From Pullilachnospira sp963929535 (GTDB taxonomy: Bacteria > Bacillota > Clostridia > Lachnospirales > Lachnospiraceae): a stretch of 64,000 bases of DNA. Shown in pieces: positions 9,606 through 19,169 of the stretch. Numbering within the stretch: position 1 is the first letter of the stretch; each line of letters begins with the position of its first letter. A model generated the notes under the pieces. That model worked only from the letters and a program-made list of their open reading frames with translations, was not told the origin of the DNA and ran no database searches. The DNA lies in NCBI GenBank assembly GCA_963929535.1, contig CAWVIZ010000013.1, forward strand, positions 110,164-174,163. Reading direction: 5' to 3'. The position numbers and the translations under genes were made by a program.

Positions 9606-11195
9606 ATGGGAACATTAAAACTGGTAATTGTGGACGATGAGCCGATTTTGCTGCAGGGTCTTCTGAACACCTACGACTGGGCAGGTATGGGCTTTCAGGT
9701 TGTGGGATCCGCCCAGAGCGGAGAACAGGCCATTGAGGTAATCCGGGAAACAAAGCCTCATGTCGTTCTGACTGATATACGAATGAAACAGATCACAGGT
9801 CTCATGGTTATGGAAGAAATTCAGAAAACGGATCTGGAATGTCTGTTCATCGTACTGAGCGCGTACAGAGATTTCGACTATGCCCAGCAGGCATGTGATC
9901 TCGGAGCTTTCGCCTATCTGCTGAAGCCAATCGAGGATGACAAGCTTCAGGAAACCATGCACAGTGCTTATAAAACCTGCATGGAACGTATGGAAAACGA
10001 AGCCAGATACGAGAGCTGGGAAAATCTTCTGGTGAAAAACCGCAACAGCTTTCTGCAGGTGCTGATTCAGAAATATGTCCAGAACCTGATTCCCGAAGAA
10101 AAGGTGGCCGACGTTTTTCGGACGCTGGAAGATGTTCCGGGAAATGACGACCGCTTTATCACCGTATGCGTGGATATCGACCTGACCTACAAGATCACCA
10201 ATTCCCTTGACTACGAGGCTTCCAGATTTGCCCTTATGAAGCGTCTGGAAGATGTGATCGGAACACGCTTCTTCTTCTGGAGGGCAGATATGGACGAAGG
10301 CAGCGCTTTCATTATCCGTACAACAGACAAGGACGCGGTCAGAGAACTGAAAACACTTCTGGAACATGTGAAAAAAGACGAACAGAGTCCTGTAGTCGCA
10401 GCAATCTCAAAGCCTTATAAGGGGATTGCCGGAATCAGGAAAAGCTGCCTTGAAGCGCAGAAGCTTTTCGGTATGGCCAGCATTTCCGGCGCCAGCGCTT
10501 TTACCGTTTCCGAAGAAACGGAACTGAAGGTTCCGGATGAAGCCGGAACAGATATTGACAGCCTGATCGTCAGCGCGGTTCGGAAGAACAACCGTTCAGA
10601 GCTGAAAGAGGTATTTATCCAGCGCATTTATTCCCTTCCCCACGAGGAGGAACTGCAGTGCAAATATCTGCACCGCCTGATGCTGAAGACGGAATTTATG
10701 CTTCAGGACACCTACGGCCTCACAGAGAATCTTGAAAAAAAGTTCCGGACTTATTATTACAACTTGAAGAATCTGAACGCGGCAAAGTCTGTGGACGTCT
10801 GTTATAAGATTCTGTGCGACGCCATCGACACACGAATCCGCGAAGCGGAAAAAGATGAGACGAGATATTTTAAAGAATACCTGGCGGAAGCTGCCTCCTA
10901 CATCGAAGATCATCTTCAGGACGAAGACCTGTCCATCGTGTCTGTGTCCGCTCATATCTACCTGAATCCGGTTTATTTCGGAAGAGTTTTTAAAAACGCC
11001 TTTGGCACGACCTTCAAGAAATACCTGATGCAGCGCCGGATGGAGAAAGCAAAAAAGCTGCTGGAAAGCGAAAACAGAAACATCGCGGAAATCTGTGATG
11101 CCGTCGGAATCAGCAACCCCTCCTATTTCTCACATCTGTTTAAGCAATACACCGGAAAACTCCCCAGCGAATACCGGAAGGAGTATGAAGGATAA
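9606..11195 (+). CDS. YesN-type AraC response regulator
   Basis: This 529-residue cytoplasmic response regulator has a receiver domain at residues 1-120: acidic pair D10-D11, phospho-acceptor D57 in VVLTDIRM, and conserved Lys in LLKPI. It has a long middle region and a C-terminal AraC double helix-turn-helix (about 430-525) containing DEDLSIVSVSAHIYLNPVYF and IAEICDAVGISNPSYFSHLF. This architecture partners YesM-type kinases and activates sugar-uptake operons. It is followed at 26 bases by its kinase gene and then by binding-protein and permease genes. The likely role is transcription control of that importer. Confidence 0.92.
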   Translation: MGTLKLVIVDDEPILLQGLLNTYDWAGMGFQVVGSAQSGEQAIEVIRETKPHVVLTDIRMKQITGLMVMEEIQKTDLECLFIVLSAYRDFDYAQQACDLGAFAYLLKPIEDDKLQETMHSAYKTCMERMENEARYESWENLLVKNRNSFLQVLIQKYVQNLIPEEKVADVFRTLEDVPGNDDRFITVCVDIDLTYKITNSLDYEASRFALMKRLEDVIGTRFFFWRADMDEGSAFIIRTTDKDAVRELKTLLEHVKKDEQSPVVAAISKPYKGIAGIRKSCLEAQKLFGMASISGASAFTVSEETELKVPDEAGTDIDSLIVSAVRKNNRSELKEVFIQRIYSLPHEEELQCKYLHRLMLKTEFMLQDTYGLTENLEKKFRTYYYNLKNLNAAKSVDVCYKILCDAIDTRIREAEKDETRYFKEYLAEAASYIEDHLQDEDLSIVSVSAHIYLNPVYFGRVFKNAFGTTFKKYLMQRRMEKAKKLLESENRNIAEICDAVGISNPSYFSHLFKQYTGKLPSEYRKEYEG

Positions 11196-11221
11196 GAAAT
11201 ATTCGGGAAAGAGACAACAAT

Positions 11222-13010
11222 ATGAAGTGGAAGTACAAAAAATCAGGAATACAGCGAAGATATCTGAAGTACACGGTGGCTCTTATGGTCCTGGCTCTGC
11301 TGCTCTCCAATCTGGGGGTGGGATTCTGTGTAAAGGAACGGCTGACCCGGTCCATCGTCGATAAATATGAGTTCATGACCCAGCGGATGGGATATACTCT
11401 GGAATATCTGTTCCAAAAAAGCGATGAGGTCACAGCAGAATGCATTCTGTATGACGATGTACAGGAAAGCCTTCAGACGCAGGGTCTTGAGGAAGTGCGC
11501 CATATTGCGCTGAGCAAATATTTCGCCTATATTGATCTGGAGTACATGGCAGATTACTGTTATGTGGACAACAAAGGAAACGTATACAGCCGTTCCTATT
11601 CCAACGTCTCCTACGAAAGCGTTACAGAAAGCGGCTTTCAGGAGTATCTGGGGGATGACTATTCCAGAACAAAATGGTTCTGGGCGGAGGATACGCTGTT
11701 CGGAACCCACGAAAATGCGCTTTTTATCGGCCGGTATGTGAGAAGCCTGGAATACGCCCATGAACCCGGAATGCTGTTTTTCAAAATGGAACCTGCCTTT
11801 TTGGAGCAGATCACCGGCACAAACATGGAGCTGGCTAACGAAGCTGCCGTGGGCGTCATCGACAAAAACGGACAGGTCTGTCTTTCCTCCTCTCCGGAAG
11901 ATTTCCGGACGGGAGAGCGTGTACCGGAAGATATTGCCCAGCGCATCAATGAAAAAACCGAAGCCGGTCTGTCCCTTGCCGGAGAAAACGTGGAGGGCGG
12001 CGTGCTGTCGGCCTATCGCGATGAAAACAGCGGACTCTCCGTATTTTCCTTTGTGCCGGACAGAGTTCTGAACCGGGGCCTGCTGCCGGTTTTTCTCGTA
12101 CTTTCAGGCATTTACCTTCTGGTCATTGCCGCAGCCATGGTTCTGAGTATCTATTTCTCCCGAAGATTTACCAGACCGATCCAGGTGATCAAAGAAGCAA
12201 TGACCGAATTTGACGGCAGCAATTTTGACCGTACCATCGAACTGCATACCAATACGGAGCTGGATGAGATCGGCCGGTCCTATAACGAAATGCTGGGGAA
12301 TATCCAGCGGCTTCTGGAAGAAATCAAAGCCCAGGAAAAAGAACTCCGAACGGCGGAGCTGAATATGCTGATCAGCCAGATCAATCCTCATTTTCTGTAC
12401 AATACCCTGGACACGATCTATATGCTGGCACGGATCAACCGGGAGGAAACCACAATGCGTATGATTCAGGCATTGTCAAAATATCTTCGTCTGTCGCTGA
12501 GCAAAGGAAAATGAGATTGTGACGTTGGAAGACGAACTTGAAAATGTCAAAAGCTACATGGAAATCCAGCAGATTCGGAATCAGGATCTCTTTACTTACG
12601 AGATCGACTGCCAGGTAAGCGCGTCGGACACAAAGGTTCTGAAGCTGATTCTGCAGCCAGTGGTGGAGAACGCGGTGAAATACGGTTTCCAGGATATCTT
12701 TGAAGGCGGGCGGATCCTTATTTCCATCTGCGCCGGAGACAGTGTTCTGTATCTGAACGTGTCCAACAACGGCACTCCCATTGAAAAGGATCAGCTGGAG
12801 AAAATCAATTCCATGAACGATCTTCCGATCGCGGAATTCAAAAACTGTTTTCCGGATAAAAATCACGGATATGGAATCGTAAATATTCTGACCCGCCTCC
12901 GTCTGAAATACGGGGACGGGGCGGCATTATATTTCACAGCACACAGCGACGGCACCACATGTACGATAAAAATTCCCGGAGGGAGTGAAGAGGAATCCTA
13001 TGAAACATAA
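11222..13010 (+). pseudogene. YesM-type sensor histidine kinase, single frameshift
   Basis: The frame from 11222 encodes an N-terminal membrane segment (VALMVLALLLSNLGVGF), an extracellular sensor, a second membrane segment (VFLVLSGIYLLVIAAAMVL), a HAMP linker and the HisKA_7TM-like block QINPHFLYNTLD with the phospho-accepting His. It stops at 12514 after LSLSKGK. A second frame picks up at once as EIVTLEDELENVKSYMEIQQ and encodes the ATPase domain, with VVENAVKYGFQ (N box) and NHGYGIVNILTRL (G box). Removing one A from the A4 run at 12508-12511 restores SKGNEIVTLEDELE, the family's usual sequence. So either the gene carries a recent +1 mutation or this is a consensus error. The stop at 13010 overlaps the next gene. 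Confidence 0.85.
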
Positions 13011-14292
13011 GAAAAACAGTATCAGAAAAATACAGGCAGCCGTGGCTGCCCTGCTTGTGGCCGTAACGGCGGCAGGCTGCCAGGAAGTATCCCCGGGGAC
13101 AACAGAGGAAACGGAGGAAATCTCTTTTCCTGTGGTTTTGATTGTGGATTCTTCCACCGGAATCAAAAACGAGGAGACCCTGATCAATACCTTTAATGAA
13201 ATGTACGAGGGAACATGGCATGCCGATGTGGAATGGATTATGGAGACAGAGGAGGAATACCGTCAGAATCTGAAACGCCAGAACGTGACGGATACTCTGC
13301 CCGCGGTCATCACAGATCTCCGGATGCTTCCGGCCTTTTACTATATGATGATTCAGGATGAACGCATTGAAGAGCTGTCTCCCTACCTGCTGGAAGACGA
13401 GGAATGGATGGCGATGATTGAACCCTCCGTACTGGAATCCTGCAGTGAAGAGGACGGAAGTATTTACCTGAGTCCGATCAGCACGGCAGCCTTCTCCTGT
13501 TCCGGCATCTACTGGAACGAAGAACTGTTCGCGCAGGCGGGAATTAAAGAGTTTCCGGACACCTGGGAAGAGTTCTGGGACTGCTGTGAACAGCTGAAAA
13601 GCCACGGAATCACTCCCCTTGCACTGCACACAGAAGGGACAGCCTGGGCGCCTATGCTGATCGCCACGGCGGAGGCCGCCTCAACGGAGGAGGGCGCTGC
13701 GTTTATGCAGCAGTTTTATCCGCAAACCTATCAGAATGCGTCCGGTCTGCGCATCGCGAATACCCTGCAGAAACTGTTCTCCTATACCACAGAAAACGCG
13801 CTGTACTCAGATTTTGACGTGTCCTATGAAAATTTCTTTTCCGGTCAGGCCGCAATGATCCCCAACGGCTACTGGATGATGGATCAGATCCCGGAAGAAT
13901 GGCAGGACAAGGTTCGCTTTTCTGCATTCCCGGAAAACCGGCTGATCTCATCACCGGAAACCTTCGGCTGGGCAATCGTCTCCAGTTATAGCGACGAACA
14001 GAAGGAAGCGGCAGCAGCTCTGATGAAATTGCGGACAAAACTGAATCTGGAACAGAAGGAAGAGCTGTTTGTCAAAGATCCTTCGGAAATGATTCCCGCG
14101 GAACGGGACTATATCGCCGTATATAAAACCAGTCCTGAACTTGTCCCCAATTATCAGGTCAAATGGAATTCCATCCTGCAGGAAGAGACCCTGGGGGAAA
14201 TCCTTCCGGATCTGGCAAAAGGAAAAATAACCCCGGAAGAATTTACCGCCAAAGAAGACGAAAGCATACAGAAGTTTCTGGAAGAACAGTAA
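13000..14292 (+). CDS. Sugar-binding lipoprotein (ABC solute-binding, family 1)
   Basis: This is a 430-residue extracytoplasmic solute-binding protein. The signal peptide ends in the lipobox VTAAGC, so Cys is the predicted lipidated N-terminus. The mature part has SBP_bac_1 hallmarks: ITDLRMLPAFYYM, IYWNEELFAQAGIKEFPDTW (the usual YN-x-x-LF-x-x-AGI-x-x-P-x-TW block) and AAMIPNGYWMMDQ. The ATG at 13000 is preferred over the GTG at 12985 because AGAGG lies six bases upstream. It overlaps the end of the kinase gene by 11 bases and is separated from the second binding protein by a gap with its own promoter-like -10. That placement suggests it serves the two-component sensor, or is a second-specificity binder. 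Confidence 0.87.
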   Translation: MKHKKNSIRKIQAAVAALLVAVTAAGCQEVSPGTTEETEEISFPVVLIVDSSTGIKNEETLINTFNEMYEGTWHADVEWIMETEEEYRQNLKRQNVTDTLPAVITDLRMLPAFYYMMIQDERIEELSPYLLEDEEWMAMIEPSVLESCSEEDGSIYLSPISTAAFSCSGIYWNEELFAQAGIKEFPDTWEEFWDCCEQLKSHGITPLALHTEGTAWAPMLIATAEAASTEEGAAFMQQFYPQTYQNASGLRIANTLQKLFSYTTENALYSDFDVSYENFFSGQAAMIPNGYWMMDQIPEEWQDKVRFSAFPENRLISSPETFGWAIVSSYSDEQKEAAAALMKLRTKLNLEQKEELFVKDPSEMIPAERDYIAVYKTSPELVPNYQVKWNSILQEETLGEILPDLAKGKITPEEFTAKEDESIQKFLEEQ

Positions 14293-14401
14293 ACAACGAG
14301 AGACAGTAACCGTCCAGACAGCTGAACGGTTGCAATAGACAACGTATGATTTTTGGCAGTTATGGTTTTTTAATTGTTACCGTCTGCACAGGCCATATTG
14401 C

Positions 14402-14407
14402 TATAAT
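14402..14407 (+). promoter_or_regulatory. Candidate -10 box upstream of the second binding protein
   Basis: TATAAT lies about 80 bases before the ATG at 14486. The best -35 candidate (TTACCG) is 19 bases upstream, so the promoter would depend on an activator. It would separate transporter transcription from the sensor genes. The rest of 14293-14485 shows no gene. Confidence 0.4.
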
Positions 14408-14485
14408 GTCCTCAGAACAAAGGAAAACGTAATTGTTTGCGGCCGGACAGTTACAGAACAGTTTTCAGAAAGGAAAGAGGACATT

Positions 14486-15802
14486 ATGAAAAGAAAGAAA
14501 GTATTATCAGCATTACTGGCAATGACAATGATCGCCGGACTGGCAACCGGATGTGGAAACGACAGTTCGTCTTCCGGCAGCTCCGCTTCTTCCGACGGCA
14601 CACAGGAAGCAAATGGAAAGGTTTACTATCTGAACTTTAAACCGGAAGCCGATGAGTACTGGCAGGATCTTGCAGAGACTTACACAGAGGAAACCGGCGT
14701 TCCGGTCACTGTTCTGACCGCTGCCTCCGGAGAGTACGAGAAAACCCTGAAATCCGAGATGGCAAAGACAGACGCGCCGACACTGTTTCAGGTAAACGGA
14801 CCTGTCGGGCTGGCAAGCTGGAAAGACTATTGCTACGATCTCACCGGAACCGATATCGCAAATGAACTGTCCGACGAAAGCTTCGCGCTGAAGGACGGGG
14901 ACAAAACAGCCGGCATTGCCTACGTCATCGAAAACTACGGCATCATCTACAACAAATCGCTGCTTGAAAAGGCCGGATACACCGCTGACGATATCACCGT
15001 TTTCGACAGCCTGAAGGCAGTCGCAGAGGATATCACCGCAAGGAAAGACGAGCTTGGCTTCTCCGCGTTTACCTCCGCAGGCATGGACGGCTCCTCTGAC
15101 TGGAGATTCAAAACCCACCTTGCAAACCTTCCGATCTACTATGAATATAAGGACGAAGGTATCAACAACACGGACGCGATCAAGGGAACTTATCTGGACA
15201 ACTATCGCCAGATCTGGGATCTGTATATCAACAACGCCACCTGTGCGCCCACTGAGATTTCCACAAAAACCGCCGACGATGCTACCGCCGATTTTGTGAC
15301 AGAAGAGGCTGTCTTCTATCAGAACGGAACCTGGGAATACAACAATATCGCAGACGTGGGCGATGAAAATCTTGGAATCCTTCCGATTTATATCGGTGTG
15401 GACGGCGAAGAAAACCAGGGCGTCTGCACCGGCACAGAGAACTACTGGTGCGTAAACGCCAAAGCGTCGGAAGAGGATATTCAGGCAACGCTTGACTTTA
15501 TGTATTGGTGCGTAACCTCCGATGAAGGCGTGGAGGCAATGTGTAAGGACATGGGATTTGTGATCCCGTTCCCGTCAAATCTGGAATCCGAAAATACACT
15601 TGTAAACGAGGCAAATAAATACCTGGACCAGGGAAAAACTCCTGTCACATGGGTATTCTCTACCATGCCTTCCGAAGAGTGGAAAAACGGCGTCGGCTCT
15701 GCGCTTACCGCATATGCGGCAGATCAGACCGATGAAAACTGGGAGAAGGTTGTAACCGCATTTGTCGACGGCTGGGCAACGGAAGCGGCAGCAGCCAAAT
15801 AA
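14486..15802 (+). CDS. Sugar-binding lipoprotein of the ABC importer
   Basis: This 438-residue family 1 solute-binding protein has signal peptide MKRKKVLSALLAMTMIAG with lipobox LATGC, followed by a Ser/Gly-rich tether (about residues 24-40). The mature domain contains LFQVNGPVGLASWKDYC, YGIIYNKSLLEKAGYT and AVFYQNGTWEYNNI, all typical of oligosaccharide binders. It is followed after 68 bases, including a hairpin, by two permease genes, giving a complete importer except for the ATPase. In this lineage a shared MsmX-type ATPase encoded elsewhere usually energises such importers. The sugar cannot be read from the sequence. Confidence 0.93.
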   Translation: MKRKKVLSALLAMTMIAGLATGCGNDSSSSGSSASSDGTQEANGKVYYLNFKPEADEYWQDLAETYTEETGVPVTVLTAASGEYEKTLKSEMAKTDAPTLFQVNGPVGLASWKDYCYDLTGTDIANELSDESFALKDGDKTAGIAYVIENYGIIYNKSLLEKAGYTADDITVFDSLKAVAEDITARKDELGFSAFTSAGMDGSSDWRFKTHLANLPIYYEYKDEGINNTDAIKGTYLDNYRQIWDLYINNATCAPTEISTKTADDATADFVTEEAVFYQNGTWEYNNIADVGDENLGILPIYIGVDGEENQGVCTGTENYWCVNAKASEEDIQATLDFMYWCVTSDEGVEAMCKDMGFVIPFPSNLESENTLVNEANKYLDQGKTPVTWVFSTMPSEEWKNGVGSALTAYAADQTDENWEKVVTAFVDGWATEAAAAK

Positions 15803-15819
15803 ACAACGAGAGGGAATCC

Positions 15820-15858
15820 AAGCGGCTGACAGAGGCAGTCTGTCAGCCGCTTTTTAAA
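15820..15858 (+). promoter_or_regulatory. Intercistronic hairpin between binding protein and permease genes
   Basis: AGCGGCTGACAGA and TCTGTCAGCCGCT form a strong stem followed by a short T-run (TTTT) and the AGGAGG ribosome site of the next gene. Hairpins at this spot commonly protect binding-protein mRNA and reduce permease expression. A leaky terminator is the alternative. Confidence 0.65.
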
Positions 15859-15870
15859 GGAGGCGATTTC

Positions 15871-16713
15871 ATGGAAAAGGCAATCCGGCGTTATATGCCA
15901 ATTTTCGTACTTCCCACATTCTTTGCATTTATTCTCGGTTTTATTGTCCCGTTCCTGATGGGAATATGGCTGTCCTTCTGCGAATTCACCACAGTCACCG
16001 ATGCAAAATTTGTAGGGATTTCCAATTACATAGAAGCATTCAAAGATACCGTATTTCGGCATTCTTTCTGGTACACACTGCTGTTCTCGGTTGTCTCGCT
16101 GATCGTGATCAATATCTTTGCCTTTGCTTTGGCTCTGGCTCTGACGCAGAAAATGAGAGGAACCAATATTTTCCGCACAATCTTCTTTATGCCGAATCTG
16201 ATCGGCGGTATTGTGCTGGGATACATCTGGCAGCTGATCTTCAACGGAATTCTCTCCCACTACCAGACAGCTTTGGGGCTGAACGAATGGTACGGCTTCT
16301 GGGGCATGATCATCCTCGTAAGCTGGCAGCAGATCGGCTACATGATGATTATCTATATCGCGGGACTTCAGTCAATCCCGGAGGATGTGATGGAAGCCGC
16401 GCAAATCGATGGAGCCTCCGGAATCCAGCGGCTCTTCCGGGTAACGATCCCGATGATGATGCCGTCGATTACCATCTGTATGTTCCTGTCCATCACCAAT
16501 GGCTTCAAGCTCTTTGACCAGAACCTGTCTCTGACGGCAGGCGAACCGTCGAAAATGTCCGAAATGATGGCTCTGAACATCTTCAACACATTCTACGGAC
16601 GGACCGGCTGGGAAGGCGTCGGTCAGGCGAAAGCCGTTATATTCTTTGTGATCGTGGTGGCGATCGGTATGATCCAGCTGCGGGCAACACGTTCCAGGGA
16701 GGTGCAGCAGTAA
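15871..16713 (+). CDS. ABC sugar permease, MalF/UgpA-like
   Basis: This 280-residue inner-membrane subunit has six predicted helices, beginning IFVLPTFFAFILGFIVPFL. The ATPase-contact EAA loop reads DVMEAAQIDGASGIQRLFRV followed by TIPMMMP. Length fits the MalF/UgpA class without the large periplasmic loop of E. coli MalF. AGGAGG precedes the ATG. The stop is directly followed by the next permease ATG, so the two are translationally linked. Confidence 0.93.
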   Translation: MEKAIRRYMPIFVLPTFFAFILGFIVPFLMGIWLSFCEFTTVTDAKFVGISNYIEAFKDTVFRHSFWYTLLFSVVSLIVINIFAFALALALTQKMRGTNIFRTIFFMPNLIGGIVLGYIWQLIFNGILSHYQTALGLNEWYGFWGMIILVSWQQIGYMMIIYIAGLQSIPEDVMEAAQIDGASGIQRLFRVTIPMMMPSITICMFLSITNGFKLFDQNLSLTAGEPSKMSEMMALNIFNTFYGRTGWEGVGQAKAVIFFVIVVAIGMIQLRATRSREVQQ

Positions 16714-17550
16714 ATGAAAAGAAAATATGGACTGAGCATGATCGGCACGGCCATCTTTACAGTTCTCGGACTGATCTATATCTCGCCGATTCTGGTTGTG
16801 CTGATGAATTCCTTCAAGAAAAAAGTCTTTATCAACAAGGAACCGTTTACATTTCCCACAGAGAAAACCTGGAACGGCATCGAAAACTATGTGACTGCCA
16901 TCGACAAGTACGGCCTGCTCAGTGCGGTCGGCTGGACAGTGTTTATCACCGTCGGCTCTGTTCTGGTCATTCTGATCTGTACCTCCATGTGCGCATGGTA
17001 TATCACAAGGGTAAAGACTCGATTCACAAAAACTCTGTACCTGCTGTGTGTGTTTTCCATGGTTGTGCCATTCCAGATGGTTATGTTTACCCTCTCTCTG
17101 GTGGCAGACCGGACCCGGCTGAATACCCCGTGGGGAATCATCATTATTTATCTGGGTTTCGGTGCAGGACTTGCGGTATTCATGTTCTGCGGCTTTGTAA
17201 AGTCAATTCCTCTTGAGATCGAGGAAGCGGCGCTGATCGATGGATGTACACCGCTGCGCACCTTTTTTACCATCGTGCTGCCGATTATGAAGCCGACGTA
17301 TATTTCCGTTGGAATCCTGGAAACCATGTGGATCTGGAATGATTTCCTGCTTCCCTATCTGGTACTGGATCTGAATAAGTACAAGACGATCTCTATTGCG
17401 ATTCAGTATATGAAGGGGAGCTACGGCCGTGTGGATATGGGGGCAATTATGGCGGCGCTGATCCTCGCGGTGATCCCGGTAATTATTTTCTACCTGTCCT
17501 GCCAGAAACACATCATCAAAGGTGTGGCTGCCGGCGCTGTGAAGGGATAA
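16714..17550 (+). CDS. ABC sugar permease, MalG/UgpE-like
   Basis: This 278-residue inner-membrane partner of the preceding permease has an N-terminal helix (GLIYISPILVVLMNSFK), the EAA loop EIEEAALIDGCTPLRTFFTI and the characteristic C-terminus HIIKGVAAGAVKG. This completes the translocation pore. No ATPase gene follows; the operon ends at the bidirectional terminator at 17605. Confidence 0.94.
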   Translation: MKRKYGLSMIGTAIFTVLGLIYISPILVVLMNSFKKKVFINKEPFTFPTEKTWNGIENYVTAIDKYGLLSAVGWTVFITVGSVLVILICTSMCAWYITRVKTRFTKTLYLLCVFSMVVPFQMVMFTLSLVADRTRLNTPWGIIIIYLGFGAGLAVFMFCGFVKSIPLEIEEAALIDGCTPLRTFFTIVLPIMKPTYISVGILETMWIWNDFLLPYLVLDLNKYKTISIAIQYMKGSYGRVDMGAIMAALILAVIPVIIFYLSCQKHIIKGVAAGAVKG

Positions 17551-17604
17551 AAAACTGCAGGTAAAATATACCGGATTTCAATCCCTTTGCCGGGCGCATC
17601 GCGC

Positions 17605-17648
17605 TAAAAAAGACCGCCGGATGAACTTCCTCATCCGGCGGTCTTTTC
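17605..17648. terminator. Bidirectional terminator between the permease operon and trpS
   Basis: AGACCGCCGGATGA and TCATCCGGCGGTCT form a 14-bp perfect stem flanked by an A-run on the left and a T-run on the right, so it can stop transcription from both convergent operons. Confidence 0.88.
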
Positions 17649-17740
17649 CGCCATACGTTCTGTGCGTTTTTCTGTATTTTTGTCAGCAGTTTATCCTTAC
17701 GGCTTTACTGCCGCCGATAAGCGCTGAATTTCTTCCGACG

Positions 17741-18808
17741 TTACCGTTCCTCCAGAAGACTTCTGTTCTCAAAGTAATTGATCTTCATGGAACGCTTCAC
17801 ATCTTCCAGCGTCCGGGCCGCCGTCTCCCGGGCAGTCTCGCTTCCTGCCTTCAGGATGTCATACACAGCCGACAGATCCTTCTCATACTCTTTTCTCCGG
17901 GCGCGGATGGGTTCCAGCTCCTCCTGCAGGATCTTGTTCAGGAATTTCTTGATCTTTACATCTCCCAGACCTCCCCGCTGATAGTGAGCCTTCAGTTCAT
18001 CCAGGCCCTGGTACTCCGGCAGATACCGTTCAAAATGATCCTCTCTGCAGAACGCGTCCAGATAAGTAAATACCGTGTTCCCCTCCAGATGACCCGGATC
18101 CTCGATCTTCAGATGCAGCGGATCGGTATACATGCTCATGATCTTCTTTCTCACCGTCTCCGCGTCATCCGCCAGGTAAATGCAGTTCCCCAGGGACTTG
18201 CTCATCTTTGCCTTTCCGTCCGTTCCCGGCAGCCGCATACAGGCCTCGTTCTCCGGCAGCAGGACCTCTGGCTCCACCAGCGTATCTCCATAGATGGAAT
18301 TGAACTTTCTCACGATCTCCTTGGTCTGCTCCAGCATGGGCAGCTGGTCCTCTCCCACCGGTACTGTGGTGGCCTTAAACGCAGTGATATCCGCGGCCTG
18401 ACTGATGGGATAGCAGAAAAATCCCACCGGGATGCTGGCCTCAAAGTTCCTCATCTGGATCTCCGATTTCACTGTAGGATTCCTCTGCAGCCTGGACACT
18501 GTCACCAGATTCATATAGTAAAAGGTCAGCTCTGTCAGCTCCGGGATCTGAGACTGGATAAACAGCACCGATTTGGCAGGATCCAGTCCCACCGACAGAT
18601 AATCCAGCGCCACCTCCAGGATATTCTTCCTGACCTTTTCCGGATTCTCGAAATTATCCGTCAGCGCCTGGGCGTCCGCGATCATAATGAATATCTTGTC
18701 GTACTCTCCTGAGTTCTGCAGCTCCACCCTGCGCTTCAGCGATCCCACATAATGTCCCACATGAAGCCGTCCTGTGGGACGGTCCCCTGTCAGTATAATC
18801 TTGCTCAT
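17741..18808 (-). CDS. trpS: Tryptophanyl-tRNA synthetase
   Basis: This 355-residue class I aminoacyl-tRNA synthetase charges tRNA-Trp in the cytoplasm. The HIGH-type motif reads HVGHYVGS at residues 16-23. The KMSKS motif is intact in KAKMSKSLGNCIYL. The C-terminal half has LDELKAHYQRGGLGDVKIKK, typical of bacterial TrpRS. The ATG at 18808 is chosen because AGGAGG lies just before it; a longer frame starting at 18850 lacks support. A 5' leader with a terminator hairpin precedes the gene. Confidence 0.95.
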   Translation of the reverse strand: MSKIILTGDRPTGRLHVGHYVGSLKRRVELQNSGEYDKIFIMIADAQALTDNFENPEKVRKNILEVALDYLSVGLDPAKSVLFIQSQIPELTELTFYYMNLVTVSRLQRNPTVKSEIQMRNFEASIPVGFFCYPISQAADITAFKATTVPVGEDQLPMLEQTKEIVRKFNSIYGDTLVEPEVLLPENEACMRLPGTDGKAKMSKSLGNCIYLADDAETVRKKIMSMYTDPLHLKIEDPGHLEGNTVFTYLDAFCREDHFERYLPEYQGLDELKAHYQRGGLGDVKIKKFLNKILQEELEPIRARRKEYEKDLSAVYDILKAGSETARETAARTLEDVKRSMKINYFENRSLLEER

Positions 18809-19078
18809 CAAACTTTCCTCCTGTTGCTCCTCATATCCTGCAGCGCGCAATGCCGCACATACAGCCTTTTCTGTAACAGTCCCGCCTTCCGGCCAAACTG
18901 CTGCCCTTTTCTTTATCGGAAAAAGCTTCTGCCCTCACGGGACAGAAGCCATCACCCAATTTTTGCACTGCCCGCAAACTGCCGCATTCTTATGCGTTAT
19001 CCGTACAGCAATGAGAGTTCTCCGCCCGGATATATGCCGACGGCAGCCAACGGTTTCCGTCTGTATCTTCTGCTACTG
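18809..19078 (-). promoter_or_regulatory. trpS leader with internal terminator hairpin, candidate attenuator
   Basis: About 270 bases separate the promoter at 19079-19107 from the trpS start. At 18920-18949 the minus strand forms GCTTCTGTCCC and GGGCAGAAGC around a short loop, followed by TTTTT: a rho-independent terminator inside the leader. The canonical T-box 14-mer (AGGGTGGNACCGCG) is absent. A partial GGGTGATGGC stands just before the terminator, and an AGTA is present near the 5' end. Regulation by tryptophan supply is plausible. The alternative is that the hairpin simply terminates the upstream sigma factor gene. Confidence 0.5.
18920..18949 (-). terminator. Rho-independent terminator upstream of trpS
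   Basis: On the minus strand a ten-base stem (GCTTCTGCCC type) with a five-base loop is followed by five T residues. It lies between the sigma factor gene and trpS, downstream of a good promoter. Confidence 0.75.
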
Positions 19079-19107
19079 ATGATATCATAAGAGCTCCGTT
19101 TTTTCAA
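19079..19107 (-). promoter_or_regulatory. Sigma-A promoter for trpS
   Basis: On the minus strand, TTGAAA and TATCAT are separated by exactly 17 bases. The start of transcription would be near 19072, giving a leader of about 260 bases before trpS. Confidence 0.65.
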
Positions 19108-19169
19108 GGATACATTGAACCGGCCGGCGCGGATCCAAGGCAGCATGGCCGGGCGGCCGATCTGCCGCA

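Noticed and set aside
18809..19078. Canonical T-box upstream of trpS
   Set aside because: The AGGGTGGNACCGCG core is not present; only a partial GGGTGATGGC is seen. It is listed as a candidate attenuator instead.
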